Of a DNA stretch of 35,306 nt, positions 17,761 to 24,521 are shown piece after piece. Numbering within the stretch: position 1 is the first letter of the stretch; each line of letters begins with the position of its first letter. The notes under the pieces were generated by a model. It saw only the letters and a list, made by a program, of their open reading frames with translations. It did no database searches and was not told where the DNA came from. Origin of the DNA: JAEXNA01 sp050486105 (lineage in GTDB: Bacteria > Vulcanimicrobiota > Xenobia > Xenobiales > JADMJV01); NCBI GenBank assembly GCA_050486105.1, contig JBJHCR010000018.1:1-35306 (forward strand), in the 5' to 3' direction. The translations under genes and the position numbers were made by a program.

Positions 17761-18367
17761 GTGTTGAAAACTCCGAGCGCCAAGCAGCTAGGGACCACCA
17801 AAGTTCGTTGGCCCCATCTCCGGTCTCGGCGCTGAAACCGAACACGCCTTTTTCCGCCATCAACTGGGTCTTAACGGCAGCCATATTCTTTTGCAGTTGG
17901 GCCTTTTTGGTCTTGTCTGTTTTGGTGACTATCACTGCAGCTTGAAGACTGTTTTCTCTCAACCAACGGTTCATCTGCAGATCATTGCTCTGAGGGCCGT
18001 GCCGAGCGTCAATGAGCTGCAACACTCCAACTAGTGATGGGCGCTGAAGGAGATATTTCTCCAAGTTCTCTCGCCAATGCTGTTGCTCAGTCTTGGAAAC
18101 CTTAGCATAGCCATAGCCTGGCAAATCCACCAAAACCCAAGAGTCGTCCACCAAATAGAAGTTCAGCAGTCGGGTTTTACCGGGAGTGTTGCTGGTCTTG
18201 GCAATCTTGCTGCGATGCCTCTGAACCAAGCGATTGATGAGTGAACTTTTCCCGACATTGGATCGGCCCACCATGGCAAACTCCGGTCGCCCCTGGAGGT
18301 CCGGACATCGGGCCAGATCTGGAGAACTCAGGAGAAACTCTACTTGAGGCGCCGGATAGTTTTTCAT
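17741..18367 (-). CDS. engB: Ribosome biogenesis GTPase EngB (YsxC/YihA)
   Basis: At 208 aa, this is the standard length for a GTPase needed for 50S ribosomal subunit maturation. G1 is MVGRSNVGKSSLINRL, G2 is the Thr of TPGKT, G3 is DLPGYGYAKVS and G4 is VTKTDK. The N-terminal lead (PAPQVEFLLSSPDLARCPD) is typical. ATG 18367 has a poor Shine-Dalgarno. Two fold-back elements sit in the 480-bp spacer upstream. The 3' end overlaps the convergent GGDEF gene by 20 bp. Confidence 0.96.
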   Translation of the reverse strand: MKNYPAPQVEFLLSSPDLARCPDLQGRPEFAMVGRSNVGKSSLINRLVQRHRSKIAKTSNTPGKTRLLNFYLVDDSWVLVDLPGYGYAKVSKTEQQHWRENLEKYLLQRPSLVGVLQLIDARHGPQSNDLQMNRWLRENSLQAAVIVTKTDKTKKAQLQKNMAAVKTQLMAEKGVFGFSAETGDGANELWWSLAAWRSEFSTLRSTQE

Positions 18368-18413
18368 AGAAATACCAATGTCGGCAAGAAACTGCTCAAC
18401 ACCTTTCTAAACT

Positions 18414-18586
18414 GTTCGCCCGAAGGTTAGGAATCTCACAGAGTGCAGAGGCGCCCGGCTGGGACTTCGAAACGTCTTCGACTTGAGGAGGGCCGAGGGC
18501 GGTGGATTGGACATCCGTAAGCGAGGCACGACAACCTCAGCCGGGATGGTTCTGTGCTCCCTTGACCGCAGAACGTTCGGGCGAAC
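18414..18586 (+). repeat. Fold-back intergenic element, copy 2 (173 bp)
   Basis: The arms are GTTCGCCCGAAGGTT (18414-18428) and AACGTTCGGGCGAAC (18572-18586), complementary at 14 of 15 positions. Interior landmarks are GAGTGCAGAGGCGCC at 18441, GACTTCGAAACG at 18463, CGAGGCACGACAACC at 18522-18536 and AGCCGGGATGG at 18539. Each recurs at nearly the same offset in one or more of the other four copies. It lies in the spacer upstream of engB, 8 bp from the next copy. Confidence 0.75.
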
Positions 18587-18594
18587 GCTTTAAT

Positions 18595-18785
18595 CTTACG
18601 TTCCGCACTTCTCTTGCAAGATTGGTTTTCGAGGTACGATTGGCGGACTTCGTAACGTCTCCGACTTGAGGAGCGTCCGAGTGCAGTGTACAAGTGTACA
18701 TAAACGAGGCGCGACAACCCCGGGTACCCACTTATGGGTGTTGTGGCTCGGGAGGCCACCCATTGAGAGAAGTGCGGAATGTAAG
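18595..18785 (+). repeat. Fold-back intergenic element, copy 3 (191 bp)
   Basis: The 20-bp arms at 18595-18614 and 18766-18785 are complementary at 19 positions. Interior GACTTCGTAACG (18646-18657) and CGAGGCGCGACAACC (18705-18719) match the neighbouring copy in sequence and spacing, although the arm sequence is different. Both copies are direct repeats in the same orientation. Apart from these two elements and the terminator at 18802-18825, I see nothing in 18368-18847. Confidence 0.75.
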
Positions 18786-18801
18786 TTTAAGTCACCAACT
18801 G

Positions 18802-18825
18802 AAAAGACCGCCCAGGAGAGCGGTC
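18802..18825 (-). terminator. Rho-independent terminator of the Gly/Gln-rich gene
   Basis: Read on the minus strand, GACCGC and GCGGTC form a 6-bp GC-rich stem with an 8-nt loop, followed directly by TTTT. It starts 23 nt after the stop codon of the gene at 18848-20377. Confidence 0.75.
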
Positions 18826-18847
18826 CTTACTGAGGTCTACCTTGAAT

Positions 18848-20377
18848 CTAGCCAAACAGTCGGTTAATGCCTCCAAACAGGTTGACAGGGTTCTGAGCAG
18901 GATTGGCAATCGTAGGCCCAGTGTTGGGGGTCTGAATGCTCCCACTACCAACGACGTTGAGTCCTGGAGCCAGCAGGTTCCTCTGCTGCAGAAAAGCCCC
19001 AACGTCTCGAGAGGCCTTGAGCCAATCACCACCGGCCTGCCTTTCGATGTCGGAAATGGCAGATAGGTGGAATCTGTTGGTCTTAGAACCATCAGGCTTG
19101 GTTTCGTAGAAAAATCCCGTCTTGGCATCTAGTCTCAAGCTTTGGTTCTGTTGAAACACGTGCCAGGTGCCCATACGCTCGTGCACTAGGCCATCAGGAT
19201 TGTTCCTAGGGTCTCGCCCTCCAAAAGCGAACGGGAAGGAATCTCCACCCGTCACACGTTCCGCGACGAAACGATGCTGGGCAGCCCAATCTCCGTCAAC
19301 ATTAACCATAGGAACCCGGGACCAGGTTGTTTGAGTCGGTTGGGGAGAAACTTGATCGGTCCGCCCTGGCTGCACCGTGGTGGTAGCAGGGGGCGTCGGA
19401 GTGGGCCTAATCGCCACTGGAGCGGGCTTCGGCTTGACCTCTATGTTTGGCTTCTGCTGCACCGGAGTAGGGCGTACGACGACCGGTTTAGGATCGGGCG
19501 CGGGTGCGGGATATTCTGGTTGAGGAGCCGGATACTCTGGTTGAGGAGTCGGATACTCGGTTCCCTCATCCTGCGGCGGTCCGCCATAGTGAATCACGAT
19601 GACTTGAGGCTGATAACTGTAATTGGGTGCATAATTGAACTGGACTGCCCCGCTAGAGTGGCCGTAGAGAACGGATGCCGGGTTGAAGTTTTGAGGACCG
19701 CCTCCAAAACCGTAGCCGCCCATCATGGGAGCCAAGCTCTGCTGAAACGGAGCGTGAACTCCTCCAAAGTGGGCCATGGTCTGTCCGGTCTGAAAAGCCG
19801 GCGGGTAAGAAGGGTAGTAGCCTGCCATTTGCTGATAGCCTTGATGATAGGCTCCGATATCGCCAGCGAAATGAAGCTGGCTAAGGCCCTGCTGAAAACC
19901 GAATTGCCCACCGAATTGCTGGGGCGCAAACCCTTGCTGAAAACCTTGTTGGAAATGACCGTGCTGCTGGTAGCCATGCTGGGGAACGGCATAGGTGACA
20001 CCGTGATTGCCGAAGTGGTATCCAGCCTGGGCGTGATACATTCCTGAGGAGGTTGGAGGGGCTACTTGGTAACCGTTGGCGCTGTAACCGTTTCCAAAAT
20101 AGTGGCTCATGGAGCCGACAGTCTGGGCGCTCGGCCCTCCATAAAGGCTGCCAAACGAACCTTCTCCAAAGCCGTTGCGGAATCCCGGATTCAAAGTAAA
20201 GTTGTTGAATCCTGGACTGGTGGTCTCGTTGGCAAAACCCGGATGAGGGTGTTTAGGCTTGATGACACTTCCGAGCATACCTGATAGGAGCGTAAAGCCA
20301 AGGCCAAACATTCCTCCCCCCCCAAAGCTGGAGCCTAAAAGACCTATGGCGGGAAGAATTCCAACTGATCCGATCAT
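18848..20377 (-). CDS. Gly/Gln/Tyr-rich low-complexity protein of unknown function
   Basis: A 509-aa protein I do not recognise. Residues 1-40 are hydrophobic and Gly-rich (SSFGGGGMFGLGF). Residues about 45-265 are a low-complexity stretch rich in Gly, Gln, Tyr, Phe and His (HGHFQQGFQQGFAPQQFGG), like prion-like or adhesive proteins. Residues about 275-345 are Pro-rich, with repeated YPAPQPE units and VRPTP motifs. The last 150 residues look like a folded domain (DGDWAAQHRFVAERVTGGD, then TGFFYETKPDGSKTNRFHL) before an Asn/Pro tail. There is no standard signal peptide or lipobox. ATG 20377 follows AGGAGG with good spacing, and a terminator follows at 18802-18825. It is divergent from the gene at 20510. 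Confidence 0.85.
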   Translation of the reverse strand: MIGSVGILPAIGLLGSSFGGGGMFGLGFTLLSGMLGSVIKPKHPHPGFANETTSPGFNNFTLNPGFRNGFGEGSFGSLYGGPSAQTVGSMSHYFGNGYSANGYQVAPPTSSGMYHAQAGYHFGNHGVTYAVPQHGYQQHGHFQQGFQQGFAPQQFGGQFGFQQGLSQLHFAGDIGAYHQGYQQMAGYYPSYPPAFQTGQTMAHFGGVHAPFQQSLAPMMGGYGFGGGPQNFNPASVLYGHSSGAVQFNYAPNYSYQPQVIVIHYGGPPQDEGTEYPTPQPEYPAPQPEYPAPAPDPKPVVVRPTPVQQKPNIEVKPKPAPVAIRPTPTPPATTTVQPGRTDQVSPQPTQTTWSRVPMVNVDGDWAAQHRFVAERVTGGDSFPFAFGGRDPRNNPDGLVHERMGTWHVFQQNQSLRLDAKTGFFYETKPDGSKTNRFHLSAISDIERQAGGDWLKASRDVGAFLQQRNLLAPGLNVVGSGSIQTPNTGPTIANPAQNPVNLFGGINRLFG

Positions 20378-20450
20378 GCATATCCTCCTGATTCTGTCGT
20401 TTATTGTACCCTACATGAGGGCGAGTGAGCGAGTGCGTTCATGCTAAATT

Positions 20451-20479
20451 TTTGTTAATTTTCCAAGATTTTTAACAAA
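20451..20479. promoter_or_regulatory. AT-rich inverted repeat in a divergent promoter region
   Basis: TTTGTTAA (20451-20458) and TTAACAAA (20472-20479) are a perfect inverted repeat with a 13-nt gap in the 132-bp spacer between two divergent genes. The spacer is AT-rich against its surroundings. It fits an operator, but the regulator is unknown. Confidence 0.35.
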
Positions 20480-20509
20480 CATGGGTTCCTTGCCGTCTGG
20501 AGAGGTTCA

Positions 20510-21088
20510 GTGCCCCCCGGCAAGAAATGCCCGGGCATGAGAGAACGGCAGGAGGAACTGGTTCAGAACCAGAGGGCCCATCTTGAGGCCTTGAGCCGGA
20601 CAACTCTTTTATTGATCCGCGATGGTGAGAATAGCCTTCAGGAGTCCACCAAGGAAAGCTTGCGCGCCCTCGTCATCTGGATTCAGCGACGCACCCAGCG
20701 CATGGGCGGGGATCAGCTTCACGGAACCAAGATCTCCTTGACCCGGATGCGCCTCCTGGGCCTCCAACTTGAACGAATACTGGACCAAGTCGCCAATTTT
20801 CCTCACCCCGAAAAGGAGCAGCAACTCTGCTCGAAGCTCGACTCGCTGCTGGCAAGCCAGCAGCAGCGCGACCTTTATGACGACATGATCTCCTGTCTGC
20901 GCGAACTGTCAGCCCTTTCCATTGAGCGGGGGCAAGGACGTCAAGCCGTGCTATACAACGAGATGGCTAGCAAGCTCGAATCTCGACTAGAGAGCGGATA
21001 TTTGAATCTCGACGATCTACAGCAGCGCAGCCAAGATGAGGCCTTATATCGAGAATTCCGCGAGAAACTGTCCCAACTTAAGGGCTAG
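20510..21088 (+). CDS. Hypothetical helical protein
   Basis: A 192-aa, highly charged, mostly helical protein I do not recognise. Long amphipathic stretches (RERQEELVQNQRAHLEALSR, then LTRMRLLGLQLERILDQVAN, then ESRLESGYLNLDDLQQRSQD) suggest a coiled-coil or helical bundle in the cytoplasm. GTG 20510 is taken because GGAGAGG lies just upstream (20499-20505); ATG 20537 is the alternative. It diverges from the Gly/Gln-rich gene and converges with gpmI 55 bp away. Confidence 0.75.
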   Translation: MPPGKKCPGMRERQEELVQNQRAHLEALSRTTLLLIRDGENSLQESTKESLRALVIWIQRRTQRMGGDQLHGTKISLTRMRLLGLQLERILDQVANFPHPEKEQQLCSKLDSLLASQQQRDLYDDMISCLRELSALSIERGQGRQAVLYNEMASKLESRLESGYLNLDDLQQRSQDEALYREFREKLSQLKG

Positions 21089-21143
21089 CCAACCGGAAGA
21101 CGACCTCCCTTGCCCTCATTCCCTCCCCCCCTCAAGGCTGTTC

Positions 21144-22703
21144 CTACACCGGGGCGGACTTGCGTTGCAACAACGAACGCCCGGTCATGCAAGCGGGCTT
21201 CTCGAGACCCATGAGGTCAAGTATGGTTGGAGCCACATCACCTAATATTCCCCCCTCGGCAAGCCCTACGGCGGAATGAGTTCCCCCGAGAACCAACGGC
21301 ACGGGATTGGTGGTGTGGGCGGTGTGAGGCTCACCAAACTCGTCTACCATCTGTTCGGCATTGCCGTGGTCGGCCACCACCAAGTAGCAACCTCCGCGTC
21401 GCTCCAAGGCCTCAACGATTTCCCCCAATCCCCTGTCGGTAGCCTCGCAAGCAGCAATGGCTGCAGAGAGCACTCCGGTATGGCCAACCATATCCGGATT
21501 GGCAAAATTGATAAGAACAAAATCGTCTTCTCCCTCATCTATTCTCCTGACCGTACTTTGGGTGAGTTCAGCGGCGCTCATTTCAGGCTTGAGATCGTAG
21601 GTCGCCACCTTGGGAGAGGGAATTAAGACGCGGGTCTCTCCAGGGTATGGTTCCTCGCGCTTAGCGTTAAAAAAATAGGTGACGTGGGGATACTTCTCGG
21701 TCTCGGCCGTATGAAACTGCTTCAATCCAGCCTGAGAGAGGACTTCTGCCAAGGGTTGCTCCACCACAGGCACCGCGAAAGCGAACGGTAGGTTCCAGGC
21801 TGCATCGTACTCCGTTAGCGAGCAATACTTCAGCCCCTCCACTCGGCGGCTGCGCTCGAACTCCGACCAGTTGGCATCCCCCATCAAAGCGTAGGTCAAC
21901 TCACGGCCTCGGTCAGCCCGGAAATTGAAGAAGATCACCGAATCCCGATCAGTGATCGGGCCCAAGGGTTCCCCTCGTTCGTCGACGATCACCGTGGGCG
22001 CGATGAATTCGTCGGTCTCCCCCCGCCCGTATGCTGTCTCCACCGCCTCCATCGCGGAAACCGCCGTGTGCTCAGACAGGCCATCCACCACGGCCTCATA
22101 GGCCCGAGCGACGCGATCCCAACGGCGGTCGCGATCCATAGCGAAGTAGCGTCCAGAAACAGATGCCACCGAAGCGGAGTTCCCCGAAGCTTTAAGATAC
22201 TCGCAGATTTCCGCAACGAAGCCCTTTCCGCTGTCGGGGGGAACATCCCGTCCGTCGGTAAAAAGGTGGAGGTAGACCGGTCCGACTTTATGGTCCTGAG
22301 CCATTTTTAGCAGGGCAAAGAGGTGGGATAGTTCACTGTGAACTCCGCCCCGAGAGGCTAACCCCATCACATGGAGACTGTTGCTCTCGCCGGTTGCTCG
22401 CATGACGTTCAACAAGACCTCGTTCTGAAAAAAGGTTCCTCTCTCGATCTGGTCATCGAGATAAGTTAAGCTCTGCAGAACTACGCGGCCAGCACCGAGA
22501 TTGAGGTGCCCGACTTCCGAGTTTCCCATCTGACCCTCAGGCAACCCCACCTTTCGGCCGCTCGCCTCGAGCGTAGTTTTTGGCCCATGTTGCCACAGTC
22601 GGTCAAAAACGGGGGTGGATGCAGTACTCACTGCGTTGGTGGAGGAGGGCGGAGCTAGGCCAAAGCCGTCGAGGATGATCAAAGCGATCGGGGGTTTACG
22701 CAT
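21144..22703 (-). CDS. gpmI: 2,3-bisphosphoglycerate-independent phosphoglycerate mutase
   Basis: GpmI interconverts 3- and 2-phosphoglycerate in glycolysis using two Mn ions. From ATG 22703 the protein is 519 aa, begins MRKPPIALIILDGFGLAP (metal ligand Asp12) and places the catalytic Ser at 62 in EGQMGNSEVGHLNLGAGR. That matches the characterised Bacillus enzyme and supports this start over TTG 22733. NFANPDMVGHTG and VADHGNAEQM supply the other metal ligands. An 18-bp perfect palindrome sits 40 nt upstream, and a fold-back element lies between this gene and the gene upstream. Confidence 0.97.
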   Translation of the reverse strand: MRKPPIALIILDGFGLAPPSSTNAVSTASTPVFDRLWQHGPKTTLEASGRKVGLPEGQMGNSEVGHLNLGAGRVVLQSLTYLDDQIERGTFFQNEVLLNVMRATGESNSLHVMGLASRGGVHSELSHLFALLKMAQDHKVGPVYLHLFTDGRDVPPDSGKGFVAEICEYLKASGNSASVASVSGRYFAMDRDRRWDRVARAYEAVVDGLSEHTAVSAMEAVETAYGRGETDEFIAPTVIVDERGEPLGPITDRDSVIFFNFRADRGRELTYALMGDANWSEFERSRRVEGLKYCSLTEYDAAWNLPFAFAVPVVEQPLAEVLSQAGLKQFHTAETEKYPHVTYFFNAKREEPYPGETRVLIPSPKVATYDLKPEMSAAELTQSTVRRIDEGEDDFVLINFANPDMVGHTGVLSAAIAACEATDRGLGEIVEALERRGGCYLVVADHGNAEQMVDEFGEPHTAHTTNPVPLVLGGTHSAVGLAEGGILGDVAPTILDLMGLEKPACMTGRSLLQRKSAPV

Positions 22704-22742
22704 AGAACCCGTTTTTGCAGTTCGAACGACCAATCCCTTTTG

Positions 22743-22760
22743 ACCTCGAGATCTCGAGGT
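22743..22760. promoter_or_regulatory. 18-bp palindrome upstream of gpmI
   Basis: ACCTCGAGATCTCGAGGT is a perfect inverted repeat centred about 48 nt upstream of the gpmI ATG. It could be an operator or a 5'-UTR hairpin. No T-run follows it on either strand, so it is not a simple terminator. Confidence 0.4.
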
Positions 22761-22836
22761 TAACCGAGGCCGCTAGAGAGTTTGCCCTTAAGCATGGAAG
22801 ATCGAAGGGATGGTTGGGCTCGTCGGAAAGGCCTTA

Positions 22837-22997
22837 GGATCCGGCCAGGATGTACTTCCTAGTTTCGAGTGCGGAGGCGCCGGGGGTGTGGCAAGGCGCT
22901 TTTGGCGCGGTTTGTTTGACACAAATAAGGAGAAAGCAACGAAGCCAGCCGGGATGGATCCGTGCTCCAAATCGGGAAGTACTTCCTGGCCAGATCC
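22837..22997 (+). repeat. Fold-back intergenic element, copy 4 (161 bp)
   Basis: The 23-bp arms at 22837-22859 and 22975-22997 are complementary with two mismatches. Pairing continues inward for about 15 nt with wobble pairs. GAGTGCGGAGGCGCC (22867) and AGCCGGGATGG (22947) match copy 2 at nearly the same offsets from each end. The other family motifs are weak, so this is the most diverged copy. The right arm ends at the base before the stop codon of the gene at 22998-23531. Confidence 0.6.
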
Positions 22998-23531
22998 TTA
23001 ACATGCCAGGGCGCCGTCCAAGAGAACTTGAGAGGACAACCTCGCTCCTCTGGCATCCAGGGGAGCAACCTTCTTCTGCAGTGAGATCTCGACAACGCGC
23101 CTGCTTGCTCCCTCAATGGTCAAAAAGCATTCTCCGAAAACCAGACACGAATAGCCCGGCTCGGTGGCGAACTCCTCATCGGGCTTGCCCAAAGCGGCTC
23201 GGGCGGTCAGTTCGCTGTCCCCGATTCTCAGCACGATTTCGGAACCTCGAGACAAGGTCGTCCCGCAAATGGTCTGAACCTGCCAAGATGAAACCTCGGT
23301 GGCAGGCCAAGCAGGCTGAAAACAGACTAGGATGGGCAAACCTTCCGCAGCTTCAAAAGTCCACTCGCCGCACACCCGCATATAGCGAGACCAAGCGGGA
23401 TTGCTTCCCTCTGCCGGGGTTCCCCAGCGCCGATCTACTTGGAGGCGGCGATCTCCCAGGGAGATCCCGTCTACCCTAAAGCCTAACTCAAGTTCGCCTC
23501 GACTATGGGATTGATCTCGGCTTACCTTCAT
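22998..23531 (-). CDS. Hypothetical protein with two SmpA/OmlA-like repeats
   Basis: This 177-aa protein starts at ATG 23531, which has a strong AGGAGGAG immediately upstream; the longer frame to 23648 is not needed. It contains two similar units. GISLGDRRLQVDRRWGTP is followed by a beta strand region (ILVCFQPA), and LRIGDSELTARAALGKPDEE is followed by CLVFGECFLTIEG and RRVVEISLQ. The pattern 'G.sLGd....v...lG.P' resembles the SmpA/OmlA-type fold, but no lipobox or signal peptide is seen from this start. The function is unknown. It is the gene upstream of gpmI on the same strand. Confidence 0.7.
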   Translation of the reverse strand: MKVSRDQSHSRGELELGFRVDGISLGDRRLQVDRRWGTPAEGSNPAWSRYMRVCGEWTFEAAEGLPILVCFQPAWPATEVSSWQVQTICGTTLSRGSEIVLRIGDSELTARAALGKPDEEFATEPGYSCLVFGECFLTIEGASRRVVEISLQKKVAPLDARGARLSSQVLLDGALAC

Positions 23532-23632
23532 GGCTCCTCCTCCTGCTCGGAAACTTGCGACCAGATTGCTTCCGGCCGACCCCTTGCCCTGATTCTTCAC
23601 TGTTTCAGAATACCAGAGGTCCCCGCCCTTAT

Positions 23633-23650
23633 CTGTGAACCGTTTCACAG
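23633..23650. promoter_or_regulatory. Inverted repeat in a divergent promoter region
   Basis: CTGTGAA and TTCACAG (perfect 7-bp arms, 4-bp centre) lie between the divergent genes at 22998-23531 and 23762-24487. The shape resembles a dimeric repressor or CRP-type site. Function is unproven. Confidence 0.35.
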
Positions 23651-23761
23651 CTGCATCCTTCGCTCGATTCTGGATTGAGTGCTAGCAAGCCATGACAGGA
23701 CGAGCGTTCCTTGATCGGGAAAGCTTACGTCAAGGAAGTAGGCATTTCAGAGCGAGTGAGT

Positions 23762-24487
23762 ATGGATGACGAATACGAGCCTTTAGCCGAGGCCCGAGTC
23801 TTTCCGAGAGTCGAAATGGAAGTCAAGGTGGGTCTGCATCTTCTTGCCGATCCCACTGAAGAAGCCAGCGGTCTGCTCACCGAGGTCTCGTTGGCCGGTT
23901 GCCGAGTGAGAACCAGTCGTCGCCTAAACAAACGAGATAAGGTCGACCTCTTCCCGCTCACCAACCTCGATGTCAATCAACTGCGCCACGCTCGCCTTCC
24001 CTTCTCGGTGGTCTGGTTTGAAGAATGCCTCGCGGCCAACGACCAACCGAAGTACACCGTAGGTTTGCACTATCTTGGCCTAGCTCGGGACATGCTGACG
24101 TCCTGGCTTGGTCGACTTCTACTGCGCAGTCATTCGACCGAGGATCTCCTCCTGCAGAAGCGCCGATACCGCAGAGTCACACCTCCCAATCAGGGCATGC
24201 GCCATTGGACCATTGTCCTGAGTCACGACCATAGCCGACATTCTGTGGAATTGCTCGACATCGCTCCAGGTGGTGCCTTGATCCTGGCCCCAGTCCCTCT
24301 TCCCGTCGGACTGCATCTGCAACTGATGCCTGAGAGCTGCGACCTTCGCATGTCCTTACTCGAAGGTGCCATCATCGACTGCCATTCTCAAGACGGAGGA
24401 CATTTCGCCCGATTGACTTTCGATCCTGATAGCAACGTCTCACCTGAAATCCTGGTTCGATGGGCTGATCTATCCCGGGGAGAGTAA
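23762..24487 (+). CDS. Tandem PilZ-domain protein
   Basis: A 241-aa cytoplasmic protein with two PilZ-like halves. The first has RVFPR (RxxxR) then LTEVSLAGCRV, an E-x-S-x-x-G variant of the D/N-x-S-x-x-G motif. The second has RRYRR then LLDIAPGGALIL (D-x-A-x-x-G). PilZ domains bind cyclic di-GMP through these two motifs; both second motifs are slightly off consensus, so binding is likely but not certain. ATG 23762 is used; the frame is open back to TTG 23711 and neither has a clear Shine-Dalgarno. thrC follows 34 nt downstream on the same strand. The GGDEF protein at 16651 is a possible source of the ligand. Confidence 0.8.
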   Translation: MDDEYEPLAEARVFPRVEMEVKVGLHLLADPTEEASGLLTEVSLAGCRVRTSRRLNKRDKVDLFPLTNLDVNQLRHARLPFSVVWFEECLAANDQPKYTVGLHYLGLARDMLTSWLGRLLLRSHSTEDLLLQKRRYRRVTPPNQGMRHWTIVLSHDHSRHSVELLDIAPGGALILAPVPLPVGLHLQLMPESCDLRMSLLEGAIIDCHSQDGGHFARLTFDPDSNVSPEILVRWADLSRGE

Positions 24488-24521
24488 AGGAAAAGCTCAA
24501 GCCGACGGAAAGTTCTATCCT

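Noticed and set aside
18436..18759. Open frame of 107 codons on the minus strand
   Set aside because: It runs through the two fold-back elements. Its similarity to the frame at 33057-33290 follows from the shared DNA repeat, with no ribosome site or protein-like composition.
18368..18847. tRNA or rRNA gene in a GC-rich spacer
   Set aside because: No acceptor-stem, anticodon and T-loop arrangement was found. The motifs are explained by the repeat family.
19274..20047. 257-codon frame on the plus strand
   Set aside because: It is antisense to the Gly/Gln-rich gene, which has a strong ribosome site and a terminator. The antisense peptide is Arg/Leu-rich shadow sequence.
22850..23479. 209-codon frame on the plus strand
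   Set aside because: It covers a fold-back element and the antisense of the gene at 22998-23531, which has an AGGAGGAG ribosome site. The peptide has no recognisable pattern.
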